NCBI GenBank assembly: GCA_910588215.1
Contig: CAJUQJ010000021.1
Location: 1 to 62,228 of the forward strand
DNA: 62,228 nucleotides
Direction of reading: 5' to 3'
Source: an uncultured Lachnospiraceae bacterium
Lineage (GTDB): Bacteria > Bacillota > Clostridia > Lachnospirales > Lachnospiraceae
Of the stretch, positions 10,561-19,944 are shown in pieces. Every line of letters starts with the position of its first letter. Within the stretch, counting starts at the first letter, position 1. The notes beneath the pieces are model-generated. The model saw nothing but the letters and a program-made list of their open reading frames with translations, had not been told where the DNA came from and did no database searches. A program made the translations under genes and the position numbers.

Positions 10561-10599
10561 TTTACTCGGATGAAACCGACTCGGATTCATCCGAGTAAA
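10561..10599. promoter_or_regulatory. 14-bp palindrome upstream of the ATPase promoter
   Basis: The arms TTTACTCGGATGAA and TTCATCCGAGTAAA pair perfectly around an 11-nt centre that contains a further ACTCGGA. The core ACTCGGAT therefore occurs three times. The right arm ends two bases before the -35 box at 10602, which fits an operator; a terminator is less likely because it starts a transcription unit. Confidence 0.5.
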
Positions 10600-10601
10600 A
10601 A

Positions 10602-10630
10602 TTGACTTTGCTTTTTTCCTATGTTATATT
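10602..10630 (+). promoter_or_regulatory. Sigma-A type promoter of the ATPase gene
   Basis: TTGACT at 10602-10607 and TATATT at 10625-10630 are separated by exactly 17 bases. The start codon follows at 10669. Confidence 0.7.
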
Positions 10631-10668
10631 GATTTGAAAGGGAACCGCACGGGAGGCAGGGCAGAAGA

Positions 10669-12048
10669 ATGAAATTTTTGGGCAGAACAGAGCAGAGGAA
10701 GAAACTACATCGGATGATAGATAAGAGCGGACAGACAGTGTCGTTGGTTTATGGCCGCCGGCGTGTCGGAAAGAGTGAATTGATCAAGCAGGTGCTCAGA
10801 GAATCCGATCTTCCGGGTATTTATTATGAGTGCAAACAGACAACGGAGTTAAATAACGTAGATAGCCTGGCATTGCTAATTGCAGCAGAATATAATCTGC
10901 CCAGGCCTGCATTCAGAAGTATAGAGGAAACGCTGGATTTTCTGTTCCAAAAGGCATGCCGGGAAAACATGATTTTTGTTCTGGATGAATATTCCTATCT
11001 TCGGGACTGTGTAAAGGGAATGGACAGCATTTTGCAGGCTTTACTCGATCGATACAGTGATCGGTCTGCCCTTAAACTGATCCTGTGTGGATCCTATGTG
11101 GACACGATGGAATCTCTTCTCTATCATGAGAATCCCCTGTATGGGCGTGTGGATCTGACAATCAATTTAAAGCCAATGGACTATTTTGAATCGGCACTGT
11201 TTTACCTTCCTTTTTCGGAGGAAGATAAGGTCAGGCTGTACAGCGTATTCGGCGGTATTCCTTATTATAACAGACTGATCGACCCGGCGCTTACCGTGAG
11301 GGAGAATATTATGGAAATCATAGCGTCTCCGGGAGCAAGGCTGGAAAACGAAGTATCCATGTATTTGAGATCGGAGATATCCAGGCTGATCAATGCTAAC
11401 GAGGTATTTGATGCAATGGCGCGCGGCTTTTCAAAATACAGTGATATCCTTTCCCAGTCTCATGTATCCAGCGGGCCTGCCATGGTTGATGTTTTGGATA
11501 AATTGATCCGTATGGAGATGGTGGAGAAGCAGGCGCCGATCAATGATGAACATAATCGAAAAAGGATAGGCTATCGGATTGTTGATAATCTTACCCTTTT
11601 TTATTACCGATATATTTTCCGCTATTTATCGCAGATGAATGTTATGGAGCCGGAGCTGTTTTATGATCGGTATATTAAAGAAGATTTTGAGACTGCCTAC
11701 GTGCCGCGCATTTTTGAAACGGTCTGCAGGCAGTATTTGATTCGCCTGAATCGCTGTGGCCTGTTAGAAGAACCATTTGAGAAGATAGGCAGATATTATT
11801 ATGATGATCCGGTTCGGAAGAGGAACGGGGAATTCGATATTGTGACAAAAGATGCGAAAGGATATATATTTTATGAGGCAAAGTTTCGTAGAGAACCTGT
11901 GACGGAAGAGATGATCCGCACCGAGATTGCCCAGGTAGAAAAGGCGGGTTTTCAGTGTTATAAATATGGGTTTTTCAGCAGATCAGGGTTTCTGGCGAAG
12001 CAGGCAGAACATTTGATTTTGATCACGTTGGAGAACCTGTATCGTTGA
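10669..12048 (+). CDS. ATPase with DUF234 nuclease-like C-terminus
   Basis: A P-loop ATPase of the 'archaeal ATPase/DUF234' type, 459 residues. Walker A is GRRRVGKSEL near residues 29-38 and Walker B is IFVLDEYSYL near 104. The middle carries a winged-helix-like segment. The C-terminal DUF234 part shows a PD-(D/E)XK-like core, GEFDIV followed by FYEAKFR, suggesting a DNA-binding or nuclease fold. The role of the family is not established; a link to defence or mobile elements has been suggested. The start at 10669 has GGGAGG upstream. It is a single gene under its own promoter with a palindromic operator candidate, next to a region of decayed genes. Confidence 0.85.
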   Translation: MKFLGRTEQRKKLHRMIDKSGQTVSLVYGRRRVGKSELIKQVLRESDLPGIYYECKQTTELNNVDSLALLIAAEYNLPRPAFRSIEETLDFLFQKACRENMIFVLDEYSYLRDCVKGMDSILQALLDRYSDRSALKLILCGSYVDTMESLLYHENPLYGRVDLTINLKPMDYFESALFYLPFSEEDKVRLYSVFGGIPYYNRLIDPALTVRENIMEIIASPGARLENEVSMYLRSEISRLINANEVFDAMARGFSKYSDILSQSHVSSGPAMVDVLDKLIRMEMVEKQAPINDEHNRKRIGYRIVDNLTLFYYRYIFRYLSQMNVMEPELFYDRYIKEDFETAYVPRIFETVCRQYLIRLNRCGLLEEPFEKIGRYYYDDPVRKRNGEFDIVTKDAKGYIFYEAKFRREPVTEEMIRTEIAQVEKAGFQCYKYGFFSRSGFLAKQAEHLILITLENLYR

Positions 12049-12056
12049 AACTGTTA

Positions 12057-12456
12057 TTACTCTTTCTCTTTGCGGCTGTCCGCCCTGTACTGGGAAGGCG
12101 TGCATCCATAGTACTTTTGAAAGCGGATGTGAAGGTTGAATAAATTCTCTGATGAGCAATTTATTCAACCAAGAGTTTGTGCCGAAGCGTCACAAATTCT
12201 GTTGATCGCAGAGCAAAATCGGAGTATTCCTTCGGAAAACTCCTAAATTCTGCTCGCGTCCTCAGCGTAAAACGCTTAGGAATGGAGGAAAATATGGGTA
12301 ATTATTGTAGCTGACCTCCAGGGCGATATTGGTGATCGGGGCGTCCGACTTGCGCAGAAGGCTGACAGCCAGATCTATTCGTGTCTGATGCCGAGAAGAA
12401 AAATTGTTGATCTTGAGATTCCAGGCGTGCAGTTTCCAGTGCCAACGGAGAGACAA
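12057..12456 (-). pseudogene. AraC regulator remnant, interrupted by the repeat
   Basis: Only the last part of an AraC helix-turn-helix domain remains. The minus-strand reading from 12456 gives RIDLAVSLLRKSDAPI, then ALEVSYNNYPYF up to 12289. The reading resumes at 12131 with HIRFQKYYGCTPSQYR and stops at 12057-12059. Between them sits a 157-nt copy of the dispersed repeat. Removing it joins the codons in frame to SYNNYPYFHIRFQKYYG, whose spacing matches AraC proteins exactly. Upstream of 12456 the N-terminal domain is missing or frameshifted, so the gene was already dead or was further eroded. It may once have controlled a sugar locus here. Confidence 0.8.
12132..12288 (+). repeat. Dispersed SD-ending repeat, copy 1 (157 nt)
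   Basis: It starts AAGGTTGAATAAATT and ends GGAATGGAGG. The first hairpin is perfect here (GTTGAATAAATT / AATTTATTCAAC) and the second small hairpin of longer copies is missing. It is inserted in the opposite orientation inside the AraC remnant, with both edges defined by the restored AraC frame and no evident target duplication. Confidence 0.85.
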
Positions 12457-12739
12457 GAATCTGTGCAGCGGCCGCTCTGCTTGGCTCTGGCCAGATAGGG
12501 GATATGATCAACGGTAATATACTGCCAGTCGGAGCGTTTTCGTTGAACATGAAATAGACGTCTCCGTTTTGTTTTGGCAGAGTGTTCTCGAGCATATCCT
12601 GGGAAAGAAAAGGAGCCACGGCCAGAATTCATATGTTACCTGTCAGTGCCATTCTGGAAACGTCCCATTGAATTCCGATTCTGGATTACAATCTTCTGAT
12701 GAAACTTACATTGGAGAGTATAAAGGACTTTTCGGAAGT
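12457..12739. other. Degenerate coding debris
   Basis: No intact gene. On the minus strand a short frame reads NGDVYFMFNENAPT (about 12520-12565), which resembles the 'DVYFxxN' strand found in rhamnosidase-like GH106/GH78 relatives, and a neighbouring frame reads SDWQYITVDHIPYLA. The frames break repeatedly. I take this as the remains of a sugar-locus gene fused by deletion to the AraC remnant. Confidence 0.35.
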
Positions 12740-13594
12740 TTACGGCGTCCCTGTCCGCTCCCGCCGCGCCGCGGAGGGCGTGCACCCGTACAGTTCCTTG
12801 AAAGCCGCATTGAACAGTTTCTGGTTTGTAAAACCATTTGCCTCCATGACTTCGGAAATGGGGGCATTCGTATTTAACAGGTCTTCGTAGGTATGGGAAA
12901 GCCGTACCTCGTTTAAGTAATTTAGGAAGGTCATCCCCATATTTTTCCGGAAAAAGCGGCAGAAGTATTCCTTCCCGAGTCCTAACAGGCCGGCCACGTC
13001 GTCCAGTGCGACAGGTTCCCGGAAATGGGATTCCACATAAGTGATCACATCCCGGATGCGCTCCATGGCCAGGTTGTCTTCGGCAGGTTCCGGGAGCGGA
13101 CGCCTGACGGCGAAAAAGCGGATCAGGCGGGACAGGATCTGCAATACCAGGCCACTTGCCTCCATCCGGTAGGTGAGCGGTTCTTCCATATACAGGCGGG
13201 TCAGCGCCTCCAGCAGTTCGCAGGTAGCCCGGTATACCGGGAACTGTTTTTCCGTGGCGTCTTCCGGCGTACAGCGGATCTGCCAGGCGTCTATCTCCGG
13301 AAAAAACTGCCGCATATGTTTCCTGGAAATATGGATACAGACGAACATGGACAGTTCGTCGTAAGAATAGGTGCTGTGAACCTTGCGGGATTCCACCACC
13401 AACATATGTTTCTTCAGAAGATTGAATTTCCGGCCTTCTATGATAATGTCGGCGGTGCCGTTCAGCGGATACAGAATTTCCAGTTCCTCATGCCAGTGCA
13501 GCGGGAAGTAGCCGCCGGGCGTTGTCGCGTAGGCGATCGTGATACCGGTATATTGTATGCTGGGGATGATCTCGTGTTGGGAAGTAGTTTCCAT
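12740..13594 (-). CDS. AraC-family transcriptional regulator (locus 2)
   Basis: A 284-residue AraC-type regulator, probably acting on the divergent genes to its right (small protein, GH2, GH3). The N-terminal cupin sensor has PLHWHEELEILYPLNG, the typical 'HWHEELE' sugar pocket strand. The C-terminal DNA-binding region begins near residue 180 (YVESHFREPVALDDVAGLLGLGKEYFCRFF) and ends with FNAAFKELYGCTPSAARRE. The ATG at 13594 is preceded by AGGAGG ten bases away and is preferred over longer frames up to 13651. It lies beside a decayed AraC relative, so this may be the surviving regulator of a rearranged pair. Confidence 0.88.
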   Translation of the reverse strand: METTSQHEIIPSIQYTGITIAYATTPGGYFPLHWHEELEILYPLNGTADIIIEGRKFNLLKKHMLVVESRKVHSTYSYDELSMFVCIHISRKHMRQFFPEIDAWQIRCTPEDATEKQFPVYRATCELLEALTRLYMEEPLTYRMEASGLVLQILSRLIRFFAVRRPLPEPAEDNLAMERIRDVITYVESHFREPVALDDVAGLLGLGKEYFCRFFRKNMGMTFLNYLNEVRLSHTYEDLLNTNAPISEVMEANGFTNQKLFNAAFKELYGCTPSAARRERTGTP

Positions 13595-13762
13595 AGGGTG
13601 GTTTCCTCCTGTTCGTATCATAAGGGATGATCTTCGAAAAAGTCCTGCCATCCGTGTCCTGTCTTGCGCAGTCCTGCTTTGTTTACTTTATCAAAGCCAA
13701 GTTGAAAAGTCAATATCGACTTAGAAATAGTCAAAATCAAACCTATCATCCATTGAAAATTC

Positions 13763-13777
13763 GTTGTATGATACAAC
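13763..13777. promoter_or_regulatory. Palindrome in the divergent regulatory region
   Basis: GTTGTAT-G-ATACAAC is a perfect 7-bp inverted repeat around a single base, between the AraC gene (minus) and the small gene at 13925 (plus). It has the size and symmetry of a repressor operator. No protein can be assigned. Confidence 0.4.
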
Positions 13778-13924
13778 ATGTAAAGCAAAAACAACGTTGC
13801 TGACGCCAAAGACACCTTAAGGGAGGCAGATCAGAAGGCGGATGCCCGCGAACCGTAGGCGGAAAGAAAACCGCATATGGCGACTGGGCGGCACGGCAGC
13901 GGGAATGAAAGGAGATTTACGAAC

Positions 13925-14110
13925 ATGACAACAGTAGCATTAAACGGAAGAGCCTATACAGAAAACAGGAAGAAAGGATCTTTGAAGGTAAGAATCGCGG
14001 AGAGCGTCCGCGCTCATTTTGAGGAGTTCGGTGCAGAGATCGCGTGCGGCATGCTTTCTCTGTCAGGCAACACAAACGCAGCCCATGTTTATCAGATGCT
14101 GAGGAAATAA
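13925..14110 (+). CDS. Small protein of unknown function (61 aa)
   Basis: A 61-residue cytoplasmic protein beginning MTTVALNGRAYTENRKKG. AAGGAG lies ten bases before the ATG, and a terminator follows 45 nt after the stop, so it looks like a genuine short transcription unit. The C-terminal half (EEFGAEIACGMLSLSGNTNAA) is neutral and helical. No family is recognised. It stands between the locus 2 AraC gene and the GH2 gene. The longer frame from 13877 has no ribosome site. Confidence 0.55.
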   Translation: MTTVALNGRAYTENRKKGSLKVRIAESVRAHFEEFGAEIACGMLSLSGNTNAAHVYQMLRK

Positions 14111-14154
14111 GTAGATGGGCGAAGAAGGACAAAAGAAGAACGAAAAGGAATAAG

Positions 14155-14196
14155 AGAGCCGGTAAGATGCATGTGGATGCAGATTATCGGCTCTTT
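14155..14196 (+). terminator. Terminator after the 61-aa gene
   Basis: AGAGCCG pairs with CGGCTCT, extended by TAA/TTA and TGCA/TGCA inside, and is followed by TTTT. Confidence 0.7.
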
Positions 14197-14390
14197 TCAT
14201 GCAGCAGACCTTATGGGTTAAGAATATGAAATATGTCTTCGGTTGTCTTTGAAATCTTAAATAATATCGGACAGACGATAAATGTTGTCGTATCAATTCC
14301 GGACCGTCTGTATTAAAATAGATGTAATAGAGGCGAAAACATCGTCCGGTGGACGGAAGTAAGGACGGACGAAGACAGGGAGGTATGGGT

Positions 14391-16772
14391 ATGGAAAGAA
14401 TCTGCTTTAACGAAAACTGGAAGGTCTGGAAGGATCTGGATCCCTTTGAACTGGTATTTCATGTGCCGGAAGATGCGGTGAGCGTTGATCTGCCATATGA
14501 CGCCATGTTCCATGAGGAACAGAAGCAGGGAGCCGTGAACGGCGGTTATACGGGAAGTATTGACGCCGGGGAATATAAATATTACAAGAAATTTTTCGTG
14601 CCGGAGGAGTACCGGGGCGGGCATGTGCTTTTGCAGTTCGAGGGGATCTACCGGAACGCCAGCGTGTTCGTGAATCAGTCGAAGGTGGGCGGCAGTGCCT
14701 ACGGCTATACGGATTTTACGGTGGAGGCGGGAGATTATCTGCGTTACGGTGAGGAGAACGAAGTGCTGGTTGCCGTAAAATGCGGCACCAGGAGCAGCCG
14801 CTGGTACAGCGGCGCCGGCATCTACAAAGATGTATGGCTGCTCCACGGCGGGGACGTCTATGTGAAGCCCGCAGACCTGCGGTTTACCACCCTGGAGATT
14901 GACGAGGACGGTGCGCTTACCGGTATTCAGGCGAAAATACACAACGACAGCCTGACTGCACGGACGCTGCAGGTGACGGTGGAAATACGCGAGGCGGCAG
15001 TGTGCAGCACCTACCCGGTGCGGATAGGCAGCAGATCCGTCGTGGAACTGCGCAAGAATATCTATATCGATCAGGCGAAACTGTGGGATGAATTTTCACC
15101 CTTTCTCTATACGGTCACGGTGACAATCTCCGAAGGAGAGAAGATGCTGGACAGCGTTACGGTCACTTCCGGCATCCGGAAACTTACCGTGGACAGCCGC
15201 CACGGCCTGCGGGTAAACGGCAGGACGGTGAAACTCAGGGGCGCCTGCATTCACCATGACCAGGGGATTTTGGGGGCTGCCACTTACGACGATTATGAGT
15301 ACCGCCGGGTGAAGCGGCTGAAGGAGGCCGGCTTCAATGCGGTGCGCTCGGCCCACAACCCGGCGTCCCAGGCGCTGCTTCGGGCCTGTGATAAGCTGGG
15401 TGTCTACGTGATGGACGAACTGGTGGACGTGTGGAACAAGAGCAAGGTAAGTTATGACTATGCCATAGACTTTACGAGGAGCTGGGAGAGCGATATCGAA
15501 CATATGGTGGAGGCAGATTACAATCATCCTTGTGTAATTATGTATTCCACGGGCAATGAGATCTTCGAGATCTGCACGGAAAAAGGATTTGAGACGAGCC
15601 GGATGTTGGGTGACAAGTTCCATGAACTGGATTCGACCCGCTTTACAACCAACGGCATCAATGGCGCTTTTGCGGCCGGAGACGGGCTGGCAAAGATCGT
15701 GGACGACATCACGGAAGGAGCGGCCGATACGGGTAAGGGGGACGTGAATGTCTTCATGATGGCCATGGAGACGAACATGCCCGGTATCGTAGCCCATCCG
15801 ATCATCGGCGGTATTCTGGAGAAGCTGGAGACTACCATGGACATCATGGGGTATAACTATATGACTTCCCGCTATCTGATGGATGCGGCGAACTATGCAG
15901 ACCGGGTAATGGTGGGGACGGAAACGTATCCGAAGCAGATCGCGGAGAACTGGGAGGCGATCACCCATTGTCCGGCAGCAGTCGGAGACTTTACCTGGAC
16001 GGGTTGGGATTATCTGGGTGAGGTAAGCCCGGCCTGTCCGGATCTGATGAATGTGGGCGGTGATCTGTCCGTAACCGGTAACAGACGTCCTGTCTCCTAT
16101 TACAGGGAGATCGTGTTCGGCCTGACGAAACAGCCCTGCATCGCGGTGCAGGCTCCGGGCAGCTATGGCATCCCGCGCAACTTCGGCCCCTGGTGCTTTA
16201 CGGACTGTACCTTCTGCTATTCCTACGAGGGACAGGAGGGCAGGCCCATCATGATTCAGGTGTATGGCGGCGGCGACAGTGTGGAACTGTTTGTGAACGG
16301 GAGATCTCTGGGCGTACAGCCCTGCGGCGCAAAGACCCGCTATGAGACACAGTTTAACACGGTCTATGAGCCCGGAGAACTGACGGCCGTCGCATATGAG
16401 AACGGACAGGAGATTGGCAGGACCACGCTGCGGACGGCAGGCCGGCCGGAGACGACGGTTCTGACGGCGGAGCAGTACGACACGCTGGTATTCGTCAATA
16501 TTGACGTGGTGGACGGGAATGGCCTGCTTCGGGCGGATGCCGCAGCGCCGCTGTCTCTGCAGGTGGAAGGCGACGCCAGGCTTCTGGCTTTCGGCGGTGT
16601 GAAAGCACTGCATCATAAGGGCTATGAGCTGCCGGATACCACGGCGGGAGAAGGCCATGCGCTGGCAATCCTGAAAAGGACGAAAGAGAATCGAAGCGGA
16701 GGAAAAATCAGGGTAACGGTGACAGGCGAGAATCTGAGAACGCAGACGATCGAGATTACGAAAACCAGGTAG
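14391..16772 (+). CDS. GH2 glycosidase (locus 2 paralogue)
   Basis: A GH2 exo-beta-glycosidase, about 793 residues, with the same architecture as the enzyme at 2040: sugar-binding jelly roll (SSRWYSGAGIYKDVWLL), Ig-like domain, TIM barrel and C-terminal DUF4982-like region. The acid/base Glu is E390 in YSTGNEIFEI and the nucleophile E511 in VGTETYPKQIAENW. No signal peptide. The ATG at 14391 is seven bases after GGGAGG; an ATG at 14385 is too close to it. It is 24 nt ahead of a GH3 gene. The base composition is much richer in G and C than locus 1, so the two loci probably have different histories rather than being a recent tandem duplication. Confidence 0.9.
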   Translation: MERICFNENWKVWKDLDPFELVFHVPEDAVSVDLPYDAMFHEEQKQGAVNGGYTGSIDAGEYKYYKKFFVPEEYRGGHVLLQFEGIYRNASVFVNQSKVGGSAYGYTDFTVEAGDYLRYGEENEVLVAVKCGTRSSRWYSGAGIYKDVWLLHGGDVYVKPADLRFTTLEIDEDGALTGIQAKIHNDSLTARTLQVTVEIREAAVCSTYPVRIGSRSVVELRKNIYIDQAKLWDEFSPFLYTVTVTISEGEKMLDSVTVTSGIRKLTVDSRHGLRVNGRTVKLRGACIHHDQGILGAATYDDYEYRRVKRLKEAGFNAVRSAHNPASQALLRACDKLGVYVMDELVDVWNKSKVSYDYAIDFTRSWESDIEHMVEADYNHPCVIMYSTGNEIFEICTEKGFETSRMLGDKFHELDSTRFTTNGINGAFAAGDGLAKIVDDITEGAADTGKGDVNVFMMAMETNMPGIVAHPIIGGILEKLETTMDIMGYNYMTSRYLMDAANYADRVMVGTETYPKQIAENWEAITHCPAAVGDFTWTGWDYLGEVSPACPDLMNVGGDLSVTGNRRPVSYYREIVFGLTKQPCIAVQAPGSYGIPRNFGPWCFTDCTFCYSYEGQEGRPIMIQVYGGGDSVELFVNGRSLGVQPCGAKTRYETQFNTVYEPGELTAVAYENGQEIGRTTLRTAGRPETTVLTAEQYDTLVFVNIDVVDGNGLLRADAAAPLSLQVEGDARLLAFGGVKALHHKGYELPDTTAGEGHALAILKRTKENRSGGKIRVTVTGENLRTQTIEITKTR

Positions 16773-16796
16773 ACTATTTCAGAACGGAGGTCATTT

Positions 16797-18977
16797 ATGA
16801 TCATGAAAAGAGATTACGAATCGAGAATACAAAAGCTGCTTTCCAGGATGACGATTGAGGAAAAGATCGGACAGCTGCAGCAGTGCGGTCCGTCCCTGGT
16901 GGGCGCTTTTGACGTCAGCTTTGAAGAACTGCTTAATATGATGTTTGACGGTCGTATTTCCCAGGAGGAATTCGGGCGGCTGATGAGCACTGCAGAGCAG
17001 GATTATCATGAGGAAGATCTGCGGGCCGGCAGAATCGGTTCCTACAATGGCGTAGGGGATGCGGCCACGGCGAACAGGCTGCAGAAGATTGCGGTGGAGG
17101 AGACAAGACTGGGCATCCCGCTGCTGTTCGGCTATGACGTAATTCATGGATTCCGTACGGTGACGCCGATCCCGCTGGCGGAAAGCTGTGCCTGGGAGCC
17201 GCAACTGTGGGAGAAGACCGGCCGTATAGCGGCGGAAGAAGCCACGGCAGCAGGAATCCATATGACCTTCGCGCCCATGGTGGATGTGGCCAAGGATGCC
17301 CGTTGGGGACGGATCAGCGAAGGTGCGGGGGAGGACGTGCTCTTAAACGGCGCCTACGGTGCCGCCAAGGTGCGGGCATTCCAGAGTGATGACCTTTCAA
17401 AGGAAAATGCCATGGCGGCATGTGTGAAACATTTTGCGGCTTATGGTGCGGGAGAAGCGGGTCGGGACTATAATCGCGTGGATATGTCCCTGCAGCGGCT
17501 GTAGGAAGAATATCTACCGTCTTACAAGGCCTGTGTGGATGCGGGCGCCCGAGCGGTGATGCCGGCTTTTAACGATATCAATGGTCTTCCCTGCAGCGTC
17601 AACCGCTGGCTTTTGCGGGACATTCTGCGGGAGAGATGGGGCTTTAACGGGATGGTGATCAGCGACGCCAATGCCATCGCGGAGTGTGTTGCCCACGGGA
17701 TTGCGGCGAACAGGAAAGAGGCGGCCAGACAAGCAATTCTGGCAGGTATGGACATGGACATGACATCCAACTGCTATATGGAATGTCTGCAGGAACTGGT
17801 GGAGAGCGGCGAAGTACCGGAGCATGTGCTGGATGAGGCGGCGGGAGACGTGCTGAGGCTTAAATTCGAGTTGGGCTTGTTCGATCATCCTTATCGGACC
17901 ACGGCGGACAGGGAGCAGGATACGCTGCTGCGATCGGAATATCGTGCAGTGGCCAGGGAAGCGGCTATAAAATCAATCGTGCTTTTGAAAAACGAGAACA
18001 ATGTATTGCCTCTTAAGTCGAAGGCGAAGGTGGCTCTGTTCGGTGCACTGGCGGCGGACAAAGGGCAGATGACCGGTGCGTGGGCCGTCGGCGGGAAGGC
18101 TGAGGATTGTGTCAGCATGGTGGAGGCCTGTGCGGCGCGGGGACTTTGTTGGCAGTACTGCGGGTCGGATGCGGATGAAGCGGCGCTGCAGGCGGCAGCG
18201 GAGACATCGGATGTATTAGTGGCTGCGGTGGGAGAGACGAAGGAAGAGAGCGGTGAGGCGGCAAGCCGAGCGGACATTACAGTGAATGAGGAACAGATGA
18301 CACTCATTCGGAAACTGGCGTCTACCGGCAAACCGGTGATCGTGGTTCTCTTTAACGGCAGACCGTTGGCGATACCGGAACTGCATGAACTGGCGGCAGC
18401 CGTCGTAGAAGCATGGCATCCCGGTGTGGAGGCAGGTAATGCCATCCTGGATATTCTGTGCGGAGATGTGAATCCCTCAGGGAAGCTGACTACCACATTT
18501 CCGGCGGCCACCGGTCAGTGTCCGATGTATTATGCTCACATTAACACCGGCCGTCCGGGCGGCAAATCGAAGTTTACATCCAAGTATCTGGATGCACCCT
18601 TAGAGCCGCTTTATCCGTTCGGATACGGTCTTTCTTACACGACTTACGCTTACACAGGCCGGAAAGTCGAGAAGAGAGAAGACGGCATCCATGTATTCGT
18701 GTCGGTGACCAATACCGGCGGGCGTGACGGAGACGAGATCGTGCAGTGTTATGTACAGCAGATGACCGGCAGGCGGGTGCGTCCTGTGCGACAGCTGAAA
18801 GATTTCACGAAAATCAGTTTAAAAGCCGGGGAAACGAAGACGGTGACGTTTGTGGTTCCTTTTGCAGGATTATGCTATTATGACTGGGAGATGAAAGAGA
18901 TGCCCGCAGAAGGAATTCTTAGAATTTATGCGGGCGGAGATTCGCAGGCAGAACTGGTAGGACAGGTGGTGTTGTAA
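16797..18977 (+). pseudogene. GH3 beta-glucosidase with one in-frame amber codon
   Basis: A standard-order GH3 enzyme of the BglX type: TIM barrel first (IPLLFGYDVIHGFRTVTPIPL, CVKHFAAYGAGEAGRDYN, nucleophile D290 in MVISDANAI), then alpha/beta sandwich (SIVLLKNENNVLPL) and a C-terminal FnIII domain (PFGYGLSYTTYAY). The frame is continuous for 726 codons except for TAG at 17502-17504, between SLQRL and EEYLPSYKACVDAG. At that point the family has 'LREVYLPPF', so a single substitution explains it. Everything after the stop keeps coding character, so the mutation is recent, a sequencing error, or read through. The start at 16797 follows CGGAGG. TAG is an ordinary terminator for other genes here. 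Confidence 0.85.
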
Positions 18978-19102
18978 ATCTACCTTTTTATCCGTAGAAC
19001 CATCATAAATTTTGTTGATCAGCGCATTTTGTGAGAACATGATTCAGGAGCGAGAGGGACGTGAACAGCAAAAGAAGTCTGTAAAATCCGGGAACATTTT
19101 GC

Positions 19103-19108
19103 TATAAT
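19103..19108 (+). promoter_or_regulatory. -10 box before the PD-(D/E)XK gene
   Basis: A consensus TATAAT lies 57 nt before the start at 19165. No good -35 box is seen at the standard distance. Confidence 0.4.
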
Positions 19109-19164
19109 ATATTAAGATGCCAGATTTGGAGAAGAAGCGAAGATCGTTATGCAGAGGTAGACTT

Positions 19165-19944
19165 ATGTCAGATGCCTATTATACAGGGAACGGAATATAT
19201 GAGTACCTTGCCAAAGGTACAAACAGGGATGATTTCTTCTGGACAAGCGGCCATTTATGGCTGCTTGTGTATGGGGATGAATGTTTTGTGCCCAAAGTGC
19301 TGACAGTTGCCTCTGGAAGCAGGCTCGGTGTCAACACAACGGATGAAGAAAGGATGGCTGTACATGTGGCCGGTCAGATCATACAGGGAACAAACATCCC
19401 TGTTAATTTTATTCGGTTTGATCCTGATAAGCCTGTGGAAACGATCCAATATTGGGAATCCAAGATGAAGTGCTTGTCGGAGATCTCTTCGGAAGAACTA
19501 AAGAATAGATTTGCACGGTACGGACTGAAAATGAACGATATAATGACGCACAAGTCTATCAATGACAGAAGTTCAAGCCCATTTCATGACTGGCAAAGAA
19601 AGAATATGGGAGATTCTGTCGTAGTTGCCGATATCGACCTGGTAAGATACAGGAACAATGTTCCGGTTGAGATCATTGAGCTAAAACGGTCTTATATAGA
19701 GTTAGAAAGATGGGAGCCGTATCCGGTGGACTATAAGAATTTTATTCTGCTCTCAAAACTGTCTCATGCGAGGGGACTTCAGTTTTACATAGTATATAAC
19801 AAGCGGATCAAGACGCCGTTCTATGATGATGTGTCAAGACTAAAGATCTTTGAATTTGATGACCGAAGGCAGCCATACTGCCGGCTGGCAGGTTACAGGA
19901 CGATAGGACAGTTTGCAGAGAGCACGGCAGGGGAGCAGAGGTAA
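19165..19944 (+). CDS. Putative PD-(D/E)XK nuclease-fold protein
   Basis: A 259-residue protein not assignable to a named family. Residues about 150-190 read VVVADIDLVRYRNN then VPVEIIELKRSYIELERW; the spaced D and E-x-K on beta strands are the hallmark of PD-(D/E)XK nucleases, and the following helix-strand (FILLSKLSHARGLQFYIVYN) fits the fold. The C-terminus ends FAESTAGEQR. The ATG at 19165 is preceded by AGAGG. It lies directly before the type III mod gene, separated only by a repeat copy that begins at its stop codon. I infer an accessory or alternative nuclease of the restriction island, but a catalytic role is unproven. Confidence 0.6.
   Translation: MSDAYYTGNGIYEYLAKGTNRDDFFWTSGHLWLLVYGDECFVPKVLTVASGSRLGVNTTDEERMAVHVAGQIIQGTNIPVNFIRFDPDKPVETIQYWESKMKCLSEISSEELKNRFARYGLKMNDIMTHKSINDRSSSPFHDWQRKNMGDSVVVADIDLVRYRNNVPVEIIELKRSYIELERWEPYPVDYKNFILLSKLSHARGLQFYIVYNKRIKTPFYDDVSRLKIFEFDDRRQPYCRLAGYRTIGQFAESTAGEQR

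Noticed and set aside
15096..16658. A 520-codon minus-strand frame across the GH2 gene
   Set aside because: It is a shadow of the GC-rich GH2 gene: no ribosome site, no motif and His/Arg-rich composition.
107..17504. Reassignment of TAG to a sense codon, because two glycosidase genes have in-frame TAG
   Set aside because: TAG is the normal stop of several intact genes, such as the GH3 at 5785-8511, and the remnant at 50-727 has further upstream stops and lacks its N-terminal domain.
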